DNA from: Stereum hirsutum FP-91666 SS1
Lineage: Eukaryota > Basidiomycota > Agaricomycetes > Russulales > Stereaceae
Length of the DNA: 64,000 nt
NCBI RefSeq assembly: GCF_000264905.1
Contig: NW_006763133.1
Span: 2,675,152 to 2,739,151 of the forward strand
Reading direction: 5' to 3'
Shown: piece by piece, positions 1 to 11,566 of the stretch
How positions within the stretch are numbered: the stretch's first letter is position 1
Layout of the letters: each line of letters opens with the position of its first letter
Position numbers and translations under genes: made by a program
The notes under the pieces: model-generated
The model's database searches: none
Seen by the model: only the letters and a program-made list of their open reading frames with translations
What the model was told of the DNA's origin: nothing

Positions 1-394
1 CGCTGGCAAGAAGACCAAAGTACAATGATCGTGGCTATGGTCTAAGTATAATGCTTCCCTCACCTTGTAGTGCTAGTAAGGGGCGAAGTACACAATAAGA
101 TCCATTGGATTTATTTCAGCTGTTCGTTGAAGGATAGTTGGGAGGCTCCTTATGCCCTTGATCTGCTCTTAATAATTTATTATTTACTCACACCATTTGT
201 CTTATATTTCCCATACCTTCGCGCTCAGATCCTGCTCTGTGAGCGGGTTTTGGCAATTTATCTTTTAGTCTTTACTGGCTCTCGCCAATGCCATAAGATG
301 AGCTTGATCTTGATTGTAAGGATGCTGTAAAGTGAGTACATATCGAGCCAGGTGTCACTCAGGCGTTAAAAGCCAGCGCACCACAGGTCCTGAG
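1..394. other. intergenic, no gene seen
   Basis: Left edge of the window. Open frames here are short and show no recognisable domain or plausible splice partners. It lies downstream of the stop codon of the minus-strand gene that ends at 395. Confidence 0.5.
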
Positions 395-1621
395 TTACCT
401 TCTCCCTGCCATCTTTTCCAACCTCTCCTCGATCCTCTGAACCTTTTCCATATTTCCCCTCACCATCTCCTCGTAAATATCTCTTTTCCCAAATGTCTCC
501 AACACCTCCCAAACACCAGCGCCAAGCTCCTCCACACCGCCATCAAACACCCCTCTAGAAACTCTCCTCGTCTTCGCCATCGACTTCGCCTTCGTCGTCC
601 CCTTCAGATCTTCATTCCACCTGACCCAGTTCTGATACATCTCCCTAGACAACTGGGCGTTCTTCTTTGAGCTTGGTGAGTTGACTTTTTCTTGAGCTCG
701 AGCTAAACCTTTAGGCCCGAGTCGTGATTCGCGGACTGCTATACGGTGTGGGTCGTAGAATTTGGAAGAGGCGACCCATTCAAAGGCGGAGGATTGGGTG
801 AGGAAGCCGGAATGCCATCGTGGGAGGTCGAGATCGAGGTAGGAGAGGATGGACGGTATAGAGGTGGAGAGGAGGAGCGTCGGAGAATATGTTGGTACTA
901 GGTATGGGAGTGCTATCTAGACAGACGTTCCATGTAGTTAGTAGTTTAGTGTTTGTTTGACCTTAAGTTTGGGAAAAAGAAGAGGGGTACGCACCGAGAG
1001 ACCCTTCGGACTGAAGGATAGACCGGCACAATTCGAAAGTCGAGTGATGATGAAACCAAGGTCTCCATATGAATTATAGAACGCGTAACGGTCGTGTTCA
1101 TCTTTATCCTTGCACACTACCATGTCGACCTGGAAATACCTCCCATCTTGCGCGGTCTGTGACTCTCCTGTCCTCGTCTCCTGCGCCTCGCTGTTCTCGA
1201 GGCCAGCATCTACCCTAATTTCTCCTGCGTCTACGCTCCTTTCTCCGACGATGCTCTCCAGCGCCGATAATGGGACAGCGAACTGACACGTCCCGAAGCC
1301 TTTCTTGCCCAAGTTCGACTGAATGTGCTCCGCTCTAATTGCCTTCGGAATATCGTGCCTCCACCGCGCCATACTCGAGCTCTCACCAGCACTCGAGCCC
1401 GCACTCATATTAGTGTTGGCATTGGGGTCAACGAGGTCGGAAACGACGAAGTCGATGTCGCCGTGGTCATGTTTCTCGGGACATTCGTGCGGAACGGTGA
1501 TGTTTTTGAAGTGCGGAGTGAGGCGCGAGAGGAGGTGTGATTTAATGGGCGTATAGGACGTGGTGGGGATTCGAGGGAACGTGTGGTGAGGGAGGGATTT
1601 CAGGAATGCTTTGCCGCCCAT
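395..1621 (-). CDS. nucleotidyltransferase-like uncharacterised protein
   Basis: Two exons on the minus strand (995..1621 and 395..916) joined by a 78-nt intron with donor GTGCGT give about 382 residues. The start is the ATG at 1621, because the protein then opens with MGGKAF, as I recall for a fungal family annotated as nucleotidyltransferase-like; an upstream in-frame ATG at 1690 is less likely. Near residues 45-60 an acidic D-I-D-F block follows HGD, which resembles the metal-binding part of a nucleotidyltransferase fold. A second conserved-looking patch, GDLGFIITRLSNCAGLSFS, lies near the exon 1 end. The C-terminal third is basic and helical. The catalytic activity and substrate are unknown; the family assignment is inference. 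It diverges from the MYND gene at 1934. Confidence 0.7.
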
Positions 1622-1933
1622 GGTGGCGAGTTCTGAGGGAGGCGGATGTTGGAAGCTACATGTTCGTGAATTATGCGCCTGCGTTCGCATGGTCTTCTGG
1701 GTTCATTCGAGCATTCACCATGAATGAAGGAAAATACCTATTTGCTCGGTATACTTCCGTGGATTCCGAGATGTGTCTGACATCGAGAATAAAGGGAGAC
1801 GATCGTCGATAGGGGTCTGGACATACAAAAACTAAGACAACCTTACTCATCTCCTCTTCAGTTTTTTTCGCTCCCATTTTGTATCGCACGCAGCACACCT
1901 TCAACCCTTCGCTTTCTACCTTTCACAGCGACA

Positions 1934-3449
1934 ATGGACGCATCTCGAGAAGAACTTGTCGAGCTTCTCAAATCCCTCGGCATCGTCCTACCTCCAAAGA
2001 CCAAGTTGCCCTCGGAAGCCCTCAACACCCGCCTCCTCAAAGCCCTCGACTCCACACAACGCATCTCCAAGTTCCTTCCTCCCAATTCTTCATCCTCCGA
2101 CGGGAAACTCAACCCGGCTGAGCTCTCAAAATGGTCTCGCACGTCCTCAGAGAAACTGTTGAAAGCAGTCGAGAGGCACAACATGCAGGAGGCGACGATG
2201 GTGGCGAACTCGCAGTCGGGCATGGGACCCAGCGATCCGTTCCCGCTCTATGCGAATCCGTTCATGGATGTGAGGCAGACGATGATGAGTATTGGGAACT
2301 TGTGGGATACGGGGTGTTCGGCGGCGTTGATGCAGAACCAAGAGGGTACTTCTGGGATTGCGTTTCGGGTGAGTGTTCTTTCTACGCTGGGTGGCGTAAG
2401 GGGGCCACATAGCGCCGGGCTCTCTTCCTTAGACCTTTTGTTGGAGTATCTCACTGACTTGACTTCTATATTGGTCTGCGTGAACAGATTGTAGATGTTT
2501 ACGAGTTCGACGCTCAAACCCCTATACTCGTTGTCCTCTACAAACACGCCACAGAAGAAGACCCTAGCGCCGCATTCGAATCTATCTGCTGGATGCAGGA
2601 CCAAGTTACCAAGGGCCACACCGTCCCCTCAGCGCGCAAACAGTCCACGACGCCAGCCGGCATCCAAATCACTGCCTCCACCCAAGAACAACAACTTCTC
2701 CTTCGTATCCTTGCGTCAAACAGCAAACGCATAGCGCCGTCATACAAGCCGAAGAGGGACCCGAAGTTGGAGAGGACGTTTACGCTATCGTTTTTGGTTC
2801 CCGTTGGTCCGTTGAGCGCGAAGGACCTAGGGACGTACTGTAAGAATGACGGGTGTAACGTGTGCGGCGAGCAGGGAAAGAGACAGTGCTCGAGGTGCCA
2901 TACGATTCGGTACTGCAGTGAAGGTCAGTACCTTCTCGAACGTCCCTTTATATCTGGCGGCGAATGCTGATGACCACCTGTGGATGATCAGAATGCCAGA
3001 AGTTCGACTGGAAAGCGCACAAAGCCCTCTGTGCCTCCCTTAAGGGCGCCACCTGGGAGACAGTCAACTTCAAGCTGCAGACGGCAACGGGCCAGCCATT
3101 GTACGCCATGGCTGTCAACCGCTTCACGAACTTCGCTGAAGAGAAAGAAGAGATGGACGAGAAGATGGAACGCGTAAAGCTAGGTCTTCCTCCGCCGAAC
3201 TCGCACGGCACGTCGCCTTTCATCGTCAAGGTGCAGGTAGACGCGGCCACGACGTCGATGTTGATCTATGACAGAAGGAGGGTGTTTGAGGCCCAGATCC
3301 TGAAGGAAGAAGGAGCGTGGATGAGGATCACACAGAAGGTGCGGAGTAAGGGGTGGAATGGGCTGAAGTTGTTTTGTTGGGCGGTGAGAAGGAGCGACTG
3401 GGAGCTTGATATCTGTGTGGATGCGTTCCCAGAGTGGCAGCAGTGGTGA
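1934..3449 (+). CDS. MYND zinc-finger protein
   Basis: Three exons (1934..2368, 2488..2923, 2992..3449) encode about 442 residues. The MYND finger sits near residues 275-315 and is split by the second intron; its cysteines are seen as CNVCGEQGKRQCSRCHTIRY followed by C-Q-K-F-D-W-K-A-H-K-A-L-C. MYND fingers bind two zinc ions and usually mediate protein-protein contact. The N-terminal half is helical with no recognised domain, and the C-terminal half is unannotated. There is no SET domain, so a methyltransferase role is not supported. Donors are GTGAGT and GTCAGT, both good. The protein is likely nuclear or cytosolic; its partner is unknown. Confidence 0.82.
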
Positions 3450-3972
3450 TGAGGATAATTGGTTGTCTCTAACCAGGAAGACATCGTCGTCCGTGTTTTG
3501 TTTCAAATTGTAATCACTATGCGCCACACCAGATCTCGCAGATGAGACTCGTCCAAAAACACTGGGCGGTCATTAATGTAGCATTGTAGCATTATACTGT
3601 GTTAACTATCGTATTCAGGGCTACTTGTTAGTACTTCCTATCGTCCGAACGGGAAGCTGTACTCACTGTACGCGTATTAATCACTGGGCCTCAGGCTTCG
3701 CCAACTTCAACACTATTTTCTAATCTGCGCCTCGATACCCGGGAGTACGAGACGTGAGGAATAATCCCCGTCCTTTCTTGGCAACCCGATCTTCAACCTA
3801 AAAAGAGAGAAGAATGTCACATCGCCTACTATGACGCCTGGCTTGTCGTGGATGGCGGGAAGAAGGTCGCAAAACCTGAGCTGAGTTACTGTGGGCCTGT
3901 TGTGGCTGCTTCAAAAGGGAAGATCACCCGGGCCGCGGCTCGACTTCGACAACTCACGATCAACAATATCAC
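3450..3972. other. intergenic, 3' flank and promoter
   Basis: No open frame with recognisable content. It holds the 3' flank of the MYND gene and the presumed promoter of the F-box-like gene. Confidence 0.5.
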
Positions 3973-5711
3973 ATGTTCTCGCCAAACATGGGGCAAACAC
4001 AGTTACACAACTTGAAAGGTCAGAACTTTGACGGGTGCCAACGACGTATTTGCACCGTGACGAGCTTTCGCAGAGTGCTCCAGTCTATTACATTCAAAGG
4101 CATGCGTCTTCAAGTTACCTCTGCAATATCTCACGGGACTTGGAGTTCGCTGTTCGCGAGCATCTCTCGTCACTCTGGAAAAAGGAAGAAACTTCCCAGT
4201 CGTGGCAGGCTCCACGCCCACGACGCCATTGTGAACACAAACCTCGCTCTTCCCGTAGAGCTCCTCTATCCTATTCTTGCCGAGGCTTTTGGAGATTATC
4301 TTTATCGACTATTAGCTACTCCTGAGGACTTGGATGACATCAACCCTTTCCTTGCGTGTCTTCATGTCAACTCGACCTTTCGAGCATGCACTCTGAAGCT
4401 CATGGGCTACTTGTGGGGAAACTACGACATGTTGTTTGACCAGCACTCAGGGTAAACCATCCACTCCAACTGTCTCTATCCTAACTCTATTTAGAGATCT
4501 TATGAAACTCAGTGCACAATCTTCATCTAGAAAGCTATCGAACTTCAAACCCGCTTTCTACCTCCTCAAGAAACCTTCGAAACTCATTCGTCACTACCCT
4601 TGGCCACGGACGCCCAGCATAATCGACAGCAGCCGCATCTACAAGCACTATGGTCATATCCCACTCGTCCAGATGGGGCAAAATGTCTTGCTGGAGAATG
4701 CATACCAAGAGTCGTGGCTGAAGGGGCCAGACTCCAGGGACGGAAGACTCTCACTATTCTCTCACTTCAGCTCCCACCACAGTATTGAGGCTTATTACCG
4801 GTCGTCCCTTGCAGCGGGTGCGCCAAAAGCACTGTTGAAGAAGGTTCACTTCTATTCCCTTACTCAGATGTATTTATGGAAGAAAAGTCTGTTTCATTGC
4901 TCTTGCTTGGCGTCTGCTCTTCGCTGATACTGCGTATTCTCTTTTCAGCTCTTGCGCTCTTATGCCTCATCAAATCGGGTTCTGGGCCTACTAGCATCGG
5001 CCATAATTTTGAGGTCTTCAAATCAAGCATGGGATCTCACCCACAGGCAAGTGTCGTAGCCATCACCTTCCGTGACCTTGAAGGAGTTGACCGATGTGTG
5101 TGATCGTAGGAAAACATCGATTTCCAAGAGCACTGGAACGAGCATGCTCTGCATACCGGCAATGTCGCCCACACTTATCTGCGCGCCGGTATCGCCCATG
5201 AGCTCGACGTGGAGGAGGATGAGCTTCCAATGATCAACCCAACGGCTCTTAAAGCCATTGGGTTCTTTGAGGTGCGAAATGATATGTGCGGCTTCGCTGC
5301 CATGGGGGGTCATGCAGCTAGTTTAGCCATGTCCGCTAAGATGGTATTGGGTATCTGGCTTTCGGATAAAGAAAAGAGGCTTTATCTAGACATTCCCGGG
5401 CTCGAGGATGCCACTATACCACAGCTCTAATCGTTCATGTGGTCTCTGAGTATGCTCTTCACCTACATTCTGATTCTGCCGCAATGTCTACGAATATTAT
5501 GATCCCGCTTGTCGTAACCGTCCTTTACCGAGTTGTCGGGTTGCTTGACTCGCTCGTGGCCCACATGCAGGTGAATTCGTCAATACGGCCCATTCTTATC
5601 ACATCCATTGATATGCCCTCCGTAAGAAGCGATATCTATACACAACTCGTACAAGGATCTACATATATCAGTGCTGCCCGCGACGCATCACCAGGACGTG
5701 TCTGCAAGTAA
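3973..5711 (+). CDS. F-box-like protein, five exons, function unknown
   Basis: Exons 3973..4451, 4495..4843, 4949..5050, 5110..5350 and 5425..5711 keep one frame for about 485 residues. Around residue 85 the segment LALPVELLYPILAEAF looks like an F-box-type helix, common at the N-terminus of large Agaricomycete families that feed substrates to SCF ubiquitin ligases. The rest is helical and rich in short hydrophobic segments (LLRSYASSNRVLGLLASAII in exon 3), without a known domain. The exon 3 start follows a good TTTTCAG acceptor, but its matching donor (GTTCAC) is weak, as is donor GTGTCG after exon 3. The start codon is uncertain: the first roughly 80 residues are low in conservation signs. 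The stop lies only 33 bp from the PRI1 stop on the other strand, so the two mRNAs probably overlap at their 3' ends. Confidence 0.5.
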
Positions 5712-5744
5712 GCGTAAGGTGAGCCCGCTGTGTCTTTTTGAAAT

Positions 5745-7267
5745 TTATGCCCACGTACCCATTTCTCGCTTCACCCTCCTCACCTCGCCCATTAGTCCCA
5801 TTGCATACTTCTCCAACATGTCGACGTAGGGCTTCAGCGAAGTTTTCTCCCAATCTGTGGAACCGTAAAGTCATTCAGGACTTTCATGTATAAAGCGTGA
5901 CCCGACACGCACCGGAATGTTCTTCCGTACTCGACTCAGTCTTCGTAGCGTCGAGCTCTTGCAGAAGCTGACCCACAGTGGGCACAGTATCTGGATCAAA
6001 CTCATCCACCAGTTCCGGGTCGATAGGCACGCAAATGCGACCCGTCTTTGGATGCACGCAGAACGGAGCTTTGAGCAAGTGATTCCGGTGTTTGGAGACT
6101 TCAGCGTCGATCCGCGGGTAAGTGTACTGCAGGACAATATCCTCCAGGGCAGCCATCATTGGACCCTGTCTCAAGGAAAATTATTACCGATTAACCGATG
6201 CTGGATGATGATAAATGAGAGACGACCGACTCTTTCGGATTTCTTGTACTTCTGAATCTCTCGCTTGAGGTTATCCCATTTCTCTTCTGATGTTCGGTCT
6301 TCATCGTCATCCCACTTGTCTTGCAGGCTTCTGACTATGGATTTATCGGGTATCAGCTTCAATAGCTCCTCCCATCTAGCACGTTCCTGGAAACAATCTT
6401 GATCCGCTAGGATGAGATCAGTGAACCGTCCGACCAGTATTCCCAAAGCATCCCTGTATGATACGATGATTACCAGCCATTTCGAATAGTGAGAAAGGCG
6501 CTTACTTGACTGCTGGTGGCAGTGAAGGCTCGGTCCCTTTCCCTCCATTTATCCTCACATTCACCTTCTTGGCCATCTCCTTCCCGCCAGCCACGACCGT
6601 CATCCATCCAACTACCGCCCTCCTCTGCTCGTCCGTCAACTCCATCGCTTCCCGATCCGATACCCACAAATGGATACCACGACGACCCGAATATACCCAT
6701 AGTAGGTGCTGGTACCCGAAATGTTCCCGGATAGAGCTGTCGATGACGATGACGGCTGCGCTAATAAACCCCCAACAACGCTTGCAGATCGAGGCGCCTG
6801 TGCAGCAGGTACGGATGGAGTCGTAATCTGTCATATCAATATCGAACACAAGTTCGCGGAGCAGAGGGGTTAAAGCCGTGTTTCGCATGACTTTCTTGTC
6901 TTTGGGCTACACAATAACATAACACCGATCATGAACACTATCAGTGCGCGAACTCACGGCAGTCGAAAGACACACATACCCTGGCAGAATATACCGGCCC
7001 AATCTCGAAACGAGTAGGATTCAGAGTACATGTTTGTTTCTTGAACTCGTCTGCATTAGCAAACGACTGGTAGCGGAGATAGACGTCGTTCTGAAGACTG
7101 TAAGCGATCTCGCGGTTCGTCCATTGTCGCGTCGGGGTATGTTCGTGATTGAGCCATTTGAAGACAGACTTAAAGGGATATAAACGGCGATAGAAGGCAT
7201 TCATAACCTCTGGAGATGATGGTGATAGGTCGTCAGACATAGCGATTACACCGTGAAGGGGAGACAA
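5745..7267 (-). CDS. PRI1: DNA primase small (catalytic) subunit
   Basis: Five exons on the minus strand (6980..7267, 6506..6906, 6231..6453, 5913..6165, 5745..5854) give about 424 residues, close to the family norm. This subunit makes the RNA primer for DNA polymerase alpha at replication origins and on Okazaki fragments. The catalytic metal-binding motif D-I-D near the start of exon 2 is followed by MTDYD, then the zinc-binding cysteines in RTCCTGASICKRCW, then the family block WVYSGRRGIHLWV. Exon 4 has the typical stretch HLLKAPFCVHPKTGRICVPI. The start at 7267 gives the longest frame; an ATG at 7240 (MSDDLSPSSPE) is equally possible. All introns are 52-74 nt. The promoter carries ACGCGT boxes expected for G1/S genes. 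Confidence 0.95.
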
Positions 7268-7777
7268 GTTCGAGGGAAGAGGTGTGATGTACGCGTGCAG
7301 ACTCAGAGTAACGCGTCGAAATAATTGACAGAAATCAATTTCCTAAACGCGTCTGTGGCTGAAGACGGCAACCGCCGTAGAGAACCAAACGCCACTGTCG
7401 CGGCCGCGTTGATTGGTTGATCATCCTCAAGAGCTCTCCTTCACCTCGCATCATGATACTTATCACGATTTAGATGACTCTATACGCGTGCAATCCGCCT
7501 AACTTGGTGCAGCTATCCTGTTTGGCTTTTATCAAGCTCGCAGGACAAGTACCACAGTCGCAAACTATCCATTATCTTTCCACCTGTGCGTATCTTCAAG
7601 TTGGCGGAATCCCGACGGCCAGGAACGATTCAAACGGAAGGTCTACTGTGACTCGACCACTGCGGGCGGGGCTATGATCGCGATTAAGTTCGTCTTTTTG
7701 GTCAAGACGAGAACTTGACTCTTAACCTCGCCGGTGGTAAGCCATAATACTCCTGTAGTTCATCCAGGACGAGCTCG
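7268..7777. promoter_or_regulatory. divergent promoter with four ACGCGT (MCB) boxes
   Basis: This 510-bp region separates PRI1 (-) from the N-acetyltransferase gene (+). It contains four perfect ACGCGT palindromes at 7291-7296, 7311-7316, 7347-7352 and 7484-7489; three lie within 90 bp of the PRI1 start codon. ACGCGT is the MluI cell-cycle box bound by the MBF/Swi6-type factor that drives G1/S genes in fungi, DNA primase among them in yeast. Binding here is inferred from motif and target only. Confidence 0.65.
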
Positions 7778-9038
7778 ATGGTGGCCAAGGATACTTTGCA
7801 CGATGGCGCTTTCATTCGCCCATGTCCTTCACCATACTCGCATGCACAGATTAAAAAATACCTCGAATGTATCAAATGGCCTGTGTCCACTGTTACTCCG
7901 GACCAGTTCGATCCGAACCTCGACAATCTCCATCTCCTGATGTACCTCCATTTTGTTGCGTTCCCGTTTAGCAACGTCGATCTGCATTAGTAAGATTCAT
8001 AACCGTTCGTCCCCTCGTTCATTGCTGATTCCATGGCCTGGTCGGTTTAGCACAAAAGAGCATCGTATGTCTGTGTCTTACGAGGGTGCCTATGAAAGGC
8101 TGGTTCTTTATAGGTCGGGAAGTTGGTGTATGGGCCAGAATAGTCTGTTCTTGGGCATGCTTCGCGGACTTGGATATCGGTAGCCTCTTTCCGATAAGTA
8201 TGCATTTTCATGCTCATCCTTACATCTCTAGGGCTTATGCTGCTCCAGCGCGAGGTCTCTTCCAGAACAGACACCAACATGGGCCACTTACGCATCTCGT
8301 CATTCTTGTCCAGCCCCTCGCGGGATCCAACCAGACCTACGTTGTCGATGTTGGCTATGGAGGTTCAGGTGGTATTCGGCCTCTCCTTCTCACCGATATG
8401 AGTGAAAGCGATGCCCATTGGGTGTGGGGAACTTTTCCGCCTGAACGACACCGCGTGGTACGTGCCGCTCATCCCGCAAGCAGTCTCGGTTGGTCTAGTT
8501 CCACTTCATTATTGTCATGTCACTGACTATCGCTATGTGTTGGTTCCTTTCTTCAGAAACGGAAGAGGCTTCTGGCGTGGTCCCGCTACGCGACTGGGAT
8601 ATGCAGGTTACGCATTCACCCATCGGATCCAAAGAGTTGGAATGGCAATCTCTCTACACCTTCAACGAGCTCGAGTTTTTCCCAGTAGACATAGAGACAG
8701 CCTCTTACGTGGTGGCGACCGTGCCGGGGATGTTCACAAAGACCGTGATAGTCAACACAGCCTTCGAGGTCACGTTAGACGACTTGGCCGATGTCGAATT
8801 AGGAAAGGAGGAGCGCTCCGTCCTCTCTGATAGCGGGTTACGGTGGGTTGGGAGGTGGGTACTGGGGGACGCGGGAACAAAGACCTTCAAGCGTCTTGGG
8901 GCACATAAGCTTGAGGAAAAGGTTCTGTTGAGCGAGAGCGAGAGAGTACTGGTCCTCCGAGATGTCTTTGGTATCGATCTGGACGGGGAAGCTGAGCGAT
9001 GGATAGCAGGGCGAGATCCAGAGTTGAAGGGTCCTTGA
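7778..9038 (+). CDS. arylamine N-acetyltransferase
   Basis: Four exons (7778..7989, 8051..8179, 8232..8488, 8557..9038) encode about 359 residues. The enzyme transfers acetyl (or malonyl, in some fungi) from CoA to arylamines and acts in xenobiotic detoxification. The catalytic cysteine is in RSGSWCMGQNSLFLGMLRGL, the histidine in PLTHLVILV and the aspartate in YVVDVGYGG, so the Cys-His-Asp triad is complete. The usual R-G-G-x-C-x-E-x-N is changed to R-S-G-S-W-C-M-G-Q-N. Also typical are the AYAAPAR start of exon 3 and the LYTFNELEFFPVDIETAS block in exon 4. The donor of exon 3 (GTTGGT) is unusual but the frame and homology support it. Confidence 0.92.
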
Positions 9039-9361
9039 GCTTGGAAGATTGTGAAGTGTGATTCGATTCGTGGCTATTGTAATGCACATATATCTCTCTT
9101 GCTGATTTGTCCGTTCTTGCTTGTTCAGGGGTCCGTCGTCTTTCCGAGAACACTCCCCATGTCTCTTCGCCGTCAAATACATACTATAATTACTTATTAC
9201 CAAGCCTCCAGCCTACGTATACTCTCCGCGTTGTCGCATTGAATGAGATCCTTCGCAATTCCGGGATTCAGCAATGTGGCCCTCACTGCTGCGTCACACG
9301 TCGCGGTGCCACTGGAGTGCCACACTTCGCCGTTAACCTCGAGCACTGGGGGGTACGCATC

Positions 9362-9526
9362 GGGTGAATTTCACCCAGATTTTTCACCCAAAGACATGCA
9401 GGATTTTCACCCAATCCTCGGGTGACGGATATAGGCTTCACCTGATCTTTGGGTGAAAACTTTGGGTGAAATTCCCAACCTTTGTTTTCGTTTTCACCCG
9501 AAGTTTTCGTTCAAATTTTGGGTGAA
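9362..9526. repeat. cluster of GGGTGAA / TTCACCC heptamers (left)
   Basis: Within 165 bp there are four perfect GGGTGAA (9362, 9451, 9464, 9520) and four perfect TTCACCC (9370, 9383, 9406, 9493), plus imperfect copies at 9420 and 9437. The first pair forms a near-perfect palindrome, GGGTGAATTTCACCC. Heptamers alternate in orientation with irregular spacing, so this is not a simple tandem repeat. Confidence 0.85.
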
Positions 9527-9829
9527 AATCCACCTAGCTTGGACGGATTCTGATAGGCTCGGTGTCAGATCCACGCTCTTCGTCTTTGGTCTCTACGATA
9601 CATTTTCGGACTATATGAAACTGCACACGCAAGAGCAAGAGCAAGTGGATATATTGCTTCGGGCCAGAACTATATATATACATGGAAAGAATCTACAGAC
9701 TGCCCCCAGACAGTGTCACTTCTGAGATCTCGGGCTTCACTACATATAATCACAAGCATATGGGAGTAAGAATAAGAGCTTCATCCCTGTTGATAACAAG
9801 ATTAGGCCTAGTAACAAGGAAATGAGGCT

Positions 9830-9844
9830 AGAGAGAGAGAGAGA
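9830..9844. repeat. short GA microsatellite
   Basis: A run of about seven GA units, in an otherwise unstructured intergenic stretch. Confidence 0.8.
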
Positions 9845-10591
9845 CGCACCACATGTCGGAGGAGTTTGTGGTATAAAGGGCCAAGCGAGAAGCTCCCCGC
9901 GAGCGTACCAAGCGCGAAGCATTCACGCTCGACAAGTAATTTTAGGTGCTCACCTTATTGTCGACCCTCCACGCACGCAAGAACCAATAACTCAGACAAT
10001 TCGACGTGAGACGCGGCTGGCGATAACATTTGCACGTGAATTGACTTGATCAATTCTAGCTGAGGGTAGAGCAGAAACAAGTGAGAGACGACGAGTTATT
10101 GCAGCTGGCTCAGGCTGAATTCGGAGTACGCACCGTTTCCACAAGTGTAGTGCCGTGCTTATGGTGTTCTTGAGTCGAGTGTTGGGTTCCTTTACCTACT
10201 ACCAGGGAAAAGGGGCCAGACAGTGCCGCACGGTAAGCTATGAGGTTTGTGGAAAAGAGCTATCGCCTCCCATCGTAGAGCGTTGGGATGCTGCTCGTGG
10301 GGAGCGTGGAGAGTGCGAGATGCGGTGGTGGTGGTATGTAGAGACAACAAACTTCGTGGCGAGTCGATTGGCGCTGGATGCATAACGCAGTGACGTCATA
10401 TGCTCGCACGCCACAACCTCTGCCTTTCTAAGTACTCGAGTGCCTCACGGGCCACAGTGTTACAACCCACTGCACACATCTATGTGCACATTCAGGATTT
10501 AGTAAGTAACCAGCTTCTCGCTCTGGGATGTTTTTCTTTTCCTTCGAATTTATGTCAATTCTCAGGAGGCTTACTGATCCTCGCCAAGTTC

Positions 10592-10687
10592 GGGTGAAAT
10601 TCCATTGGGTTGTCCGCAGGGCCAAGGCTTGACCACCGAAATTTGGGTGAAACGTGAAATTCACCTATTCTTAGGTGAAATTCACCC
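10592..10687. repeat. cluster of GGGTGAA / TTCACCC heptamers (right)
   Basis: A second cluster of the motif seen at 9362-9526: perfect GGGTGAA at 10592 and 10645, perfect TTCACCC at 10681, and one-base variants at 10660 and 10674. It lies about 1.07 kb to the right of the first cluster and about 180 bp upstream of the EMC4 start codon. Confidence 0.8.
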
Positions 10688-10867
10688 ATTCCGTCTCCCA
10701 CAGTGGCTCGACCTTCGAATTCACTGCAGGCCGTCTGAAATTCTACACTATTCAGATGTCCATCTCTACGGTTTTAGATCCTAAGATTCCTTGTTCTGCT
10801 AAGCGCGAAGTTCAACGCCCACTAGCCATACCTCACATCGTCATATAATCTACAGAGTTCTCTAACC

Positions 10868-11566
10868 ATGTCAGTAACCTTGGACTACAGCTCGCTAGAG
10901 GCCACGAAGTACGCGTTTATCTCATTTCTGCCAGCTGCCAACAACTAACGTATTCCAAGATGGCGTACTCTTCCCAAACCTCCTGGTTTCACTGGGACTC
11001 TTACGACTGTATGATGGCCTCTTCCATGAAGCGGCTACGGCTTTACTCAAATCAGTCTCCAATATAGACCAAGTCGTCGTCCAAAGCTCCAGATAGCTCG
11101 AAGGCCGCGTCATATGAGGCCCTGAAATCGAGTCGAGCTTGGGACTTCGCCATCTCGCCAGCGAAGTCTCTTCCGATGCAGGCATTCATGCTCTACATGT
11201 CAGGAGGAGGAGTCCAAATCTTCAGCATGGGGATTGTATTCATGCTCCTCCTGTCACCATTCAAGAATGTTGCAGCGATCAACACCGGTACGCCCATCTC
11301 TGCGTCCTCTTAGTTCATCTTATGACCAATATTCCCCTTGTTTCCGAATCATAGCTTTCGCACAATTTGCTCCAGGAACAGCACCCTCGAACGCGAAGTC
11401 ACTCACCACCCTTCCACTACAAAAGCTCGTCTACATCGCGTGCAATGTCCTCACACTTGCCCTAGGGCTTTGGAAATGTCGGTCAATGGGACTACTGCCC
11501 ACGGGCACAGCGGATTGGCTCGCATTCGAGAGTAGAGGGACAGCGCCGGAGATGATGCTTTTGTAG
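10868..11566 (+). CDS. EMC4: ER membrane protein complex subunit 4
   Basis: Four exons (10868..10908, 10960..11008, 11068..11287, 11355..11566) encode about 173 residues, the normal EMC4 length. EMC inserts tail-anchored and multipass proteins into the ER membrane. Two hydrophobic segments are clear: [20 protein letters not shown] continuing into [11 protein letters not shown], and the segment before the C-terminus. The C-terminal signature [20 protein letters not shown] matches the conserved EMC4 motif in which K-C-x-S-M-G-L-L-P-T is followed by D-W-L-A-F. The N-terminal exons are small (41 and 49 nt), but [10 protein letters not shown] at the exon 2 start is family-like. The introns are 51, 59 and 67 nt. 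Confidence 0.93.

Larger units (their letters stand above)
9039..10867. other. intergenic region with motif clusters, no gene seen
   Basis: About 1.8 kb between the N-acetyltransferase gene and EMC4. No frame could be spliced into a recognisable protein. The stretch contains two clusters of GGGTGAA/TTCACCC motifs and a short GA microsatellite, listed separately. Confidence 0.6.

Noticed and set aside
332..670. Plus-strand frame of 112 codons
   Set aside because: It is the complement of exon 2 of the minus-strand nucleotidyltransferase-like gene, which has the better protein.
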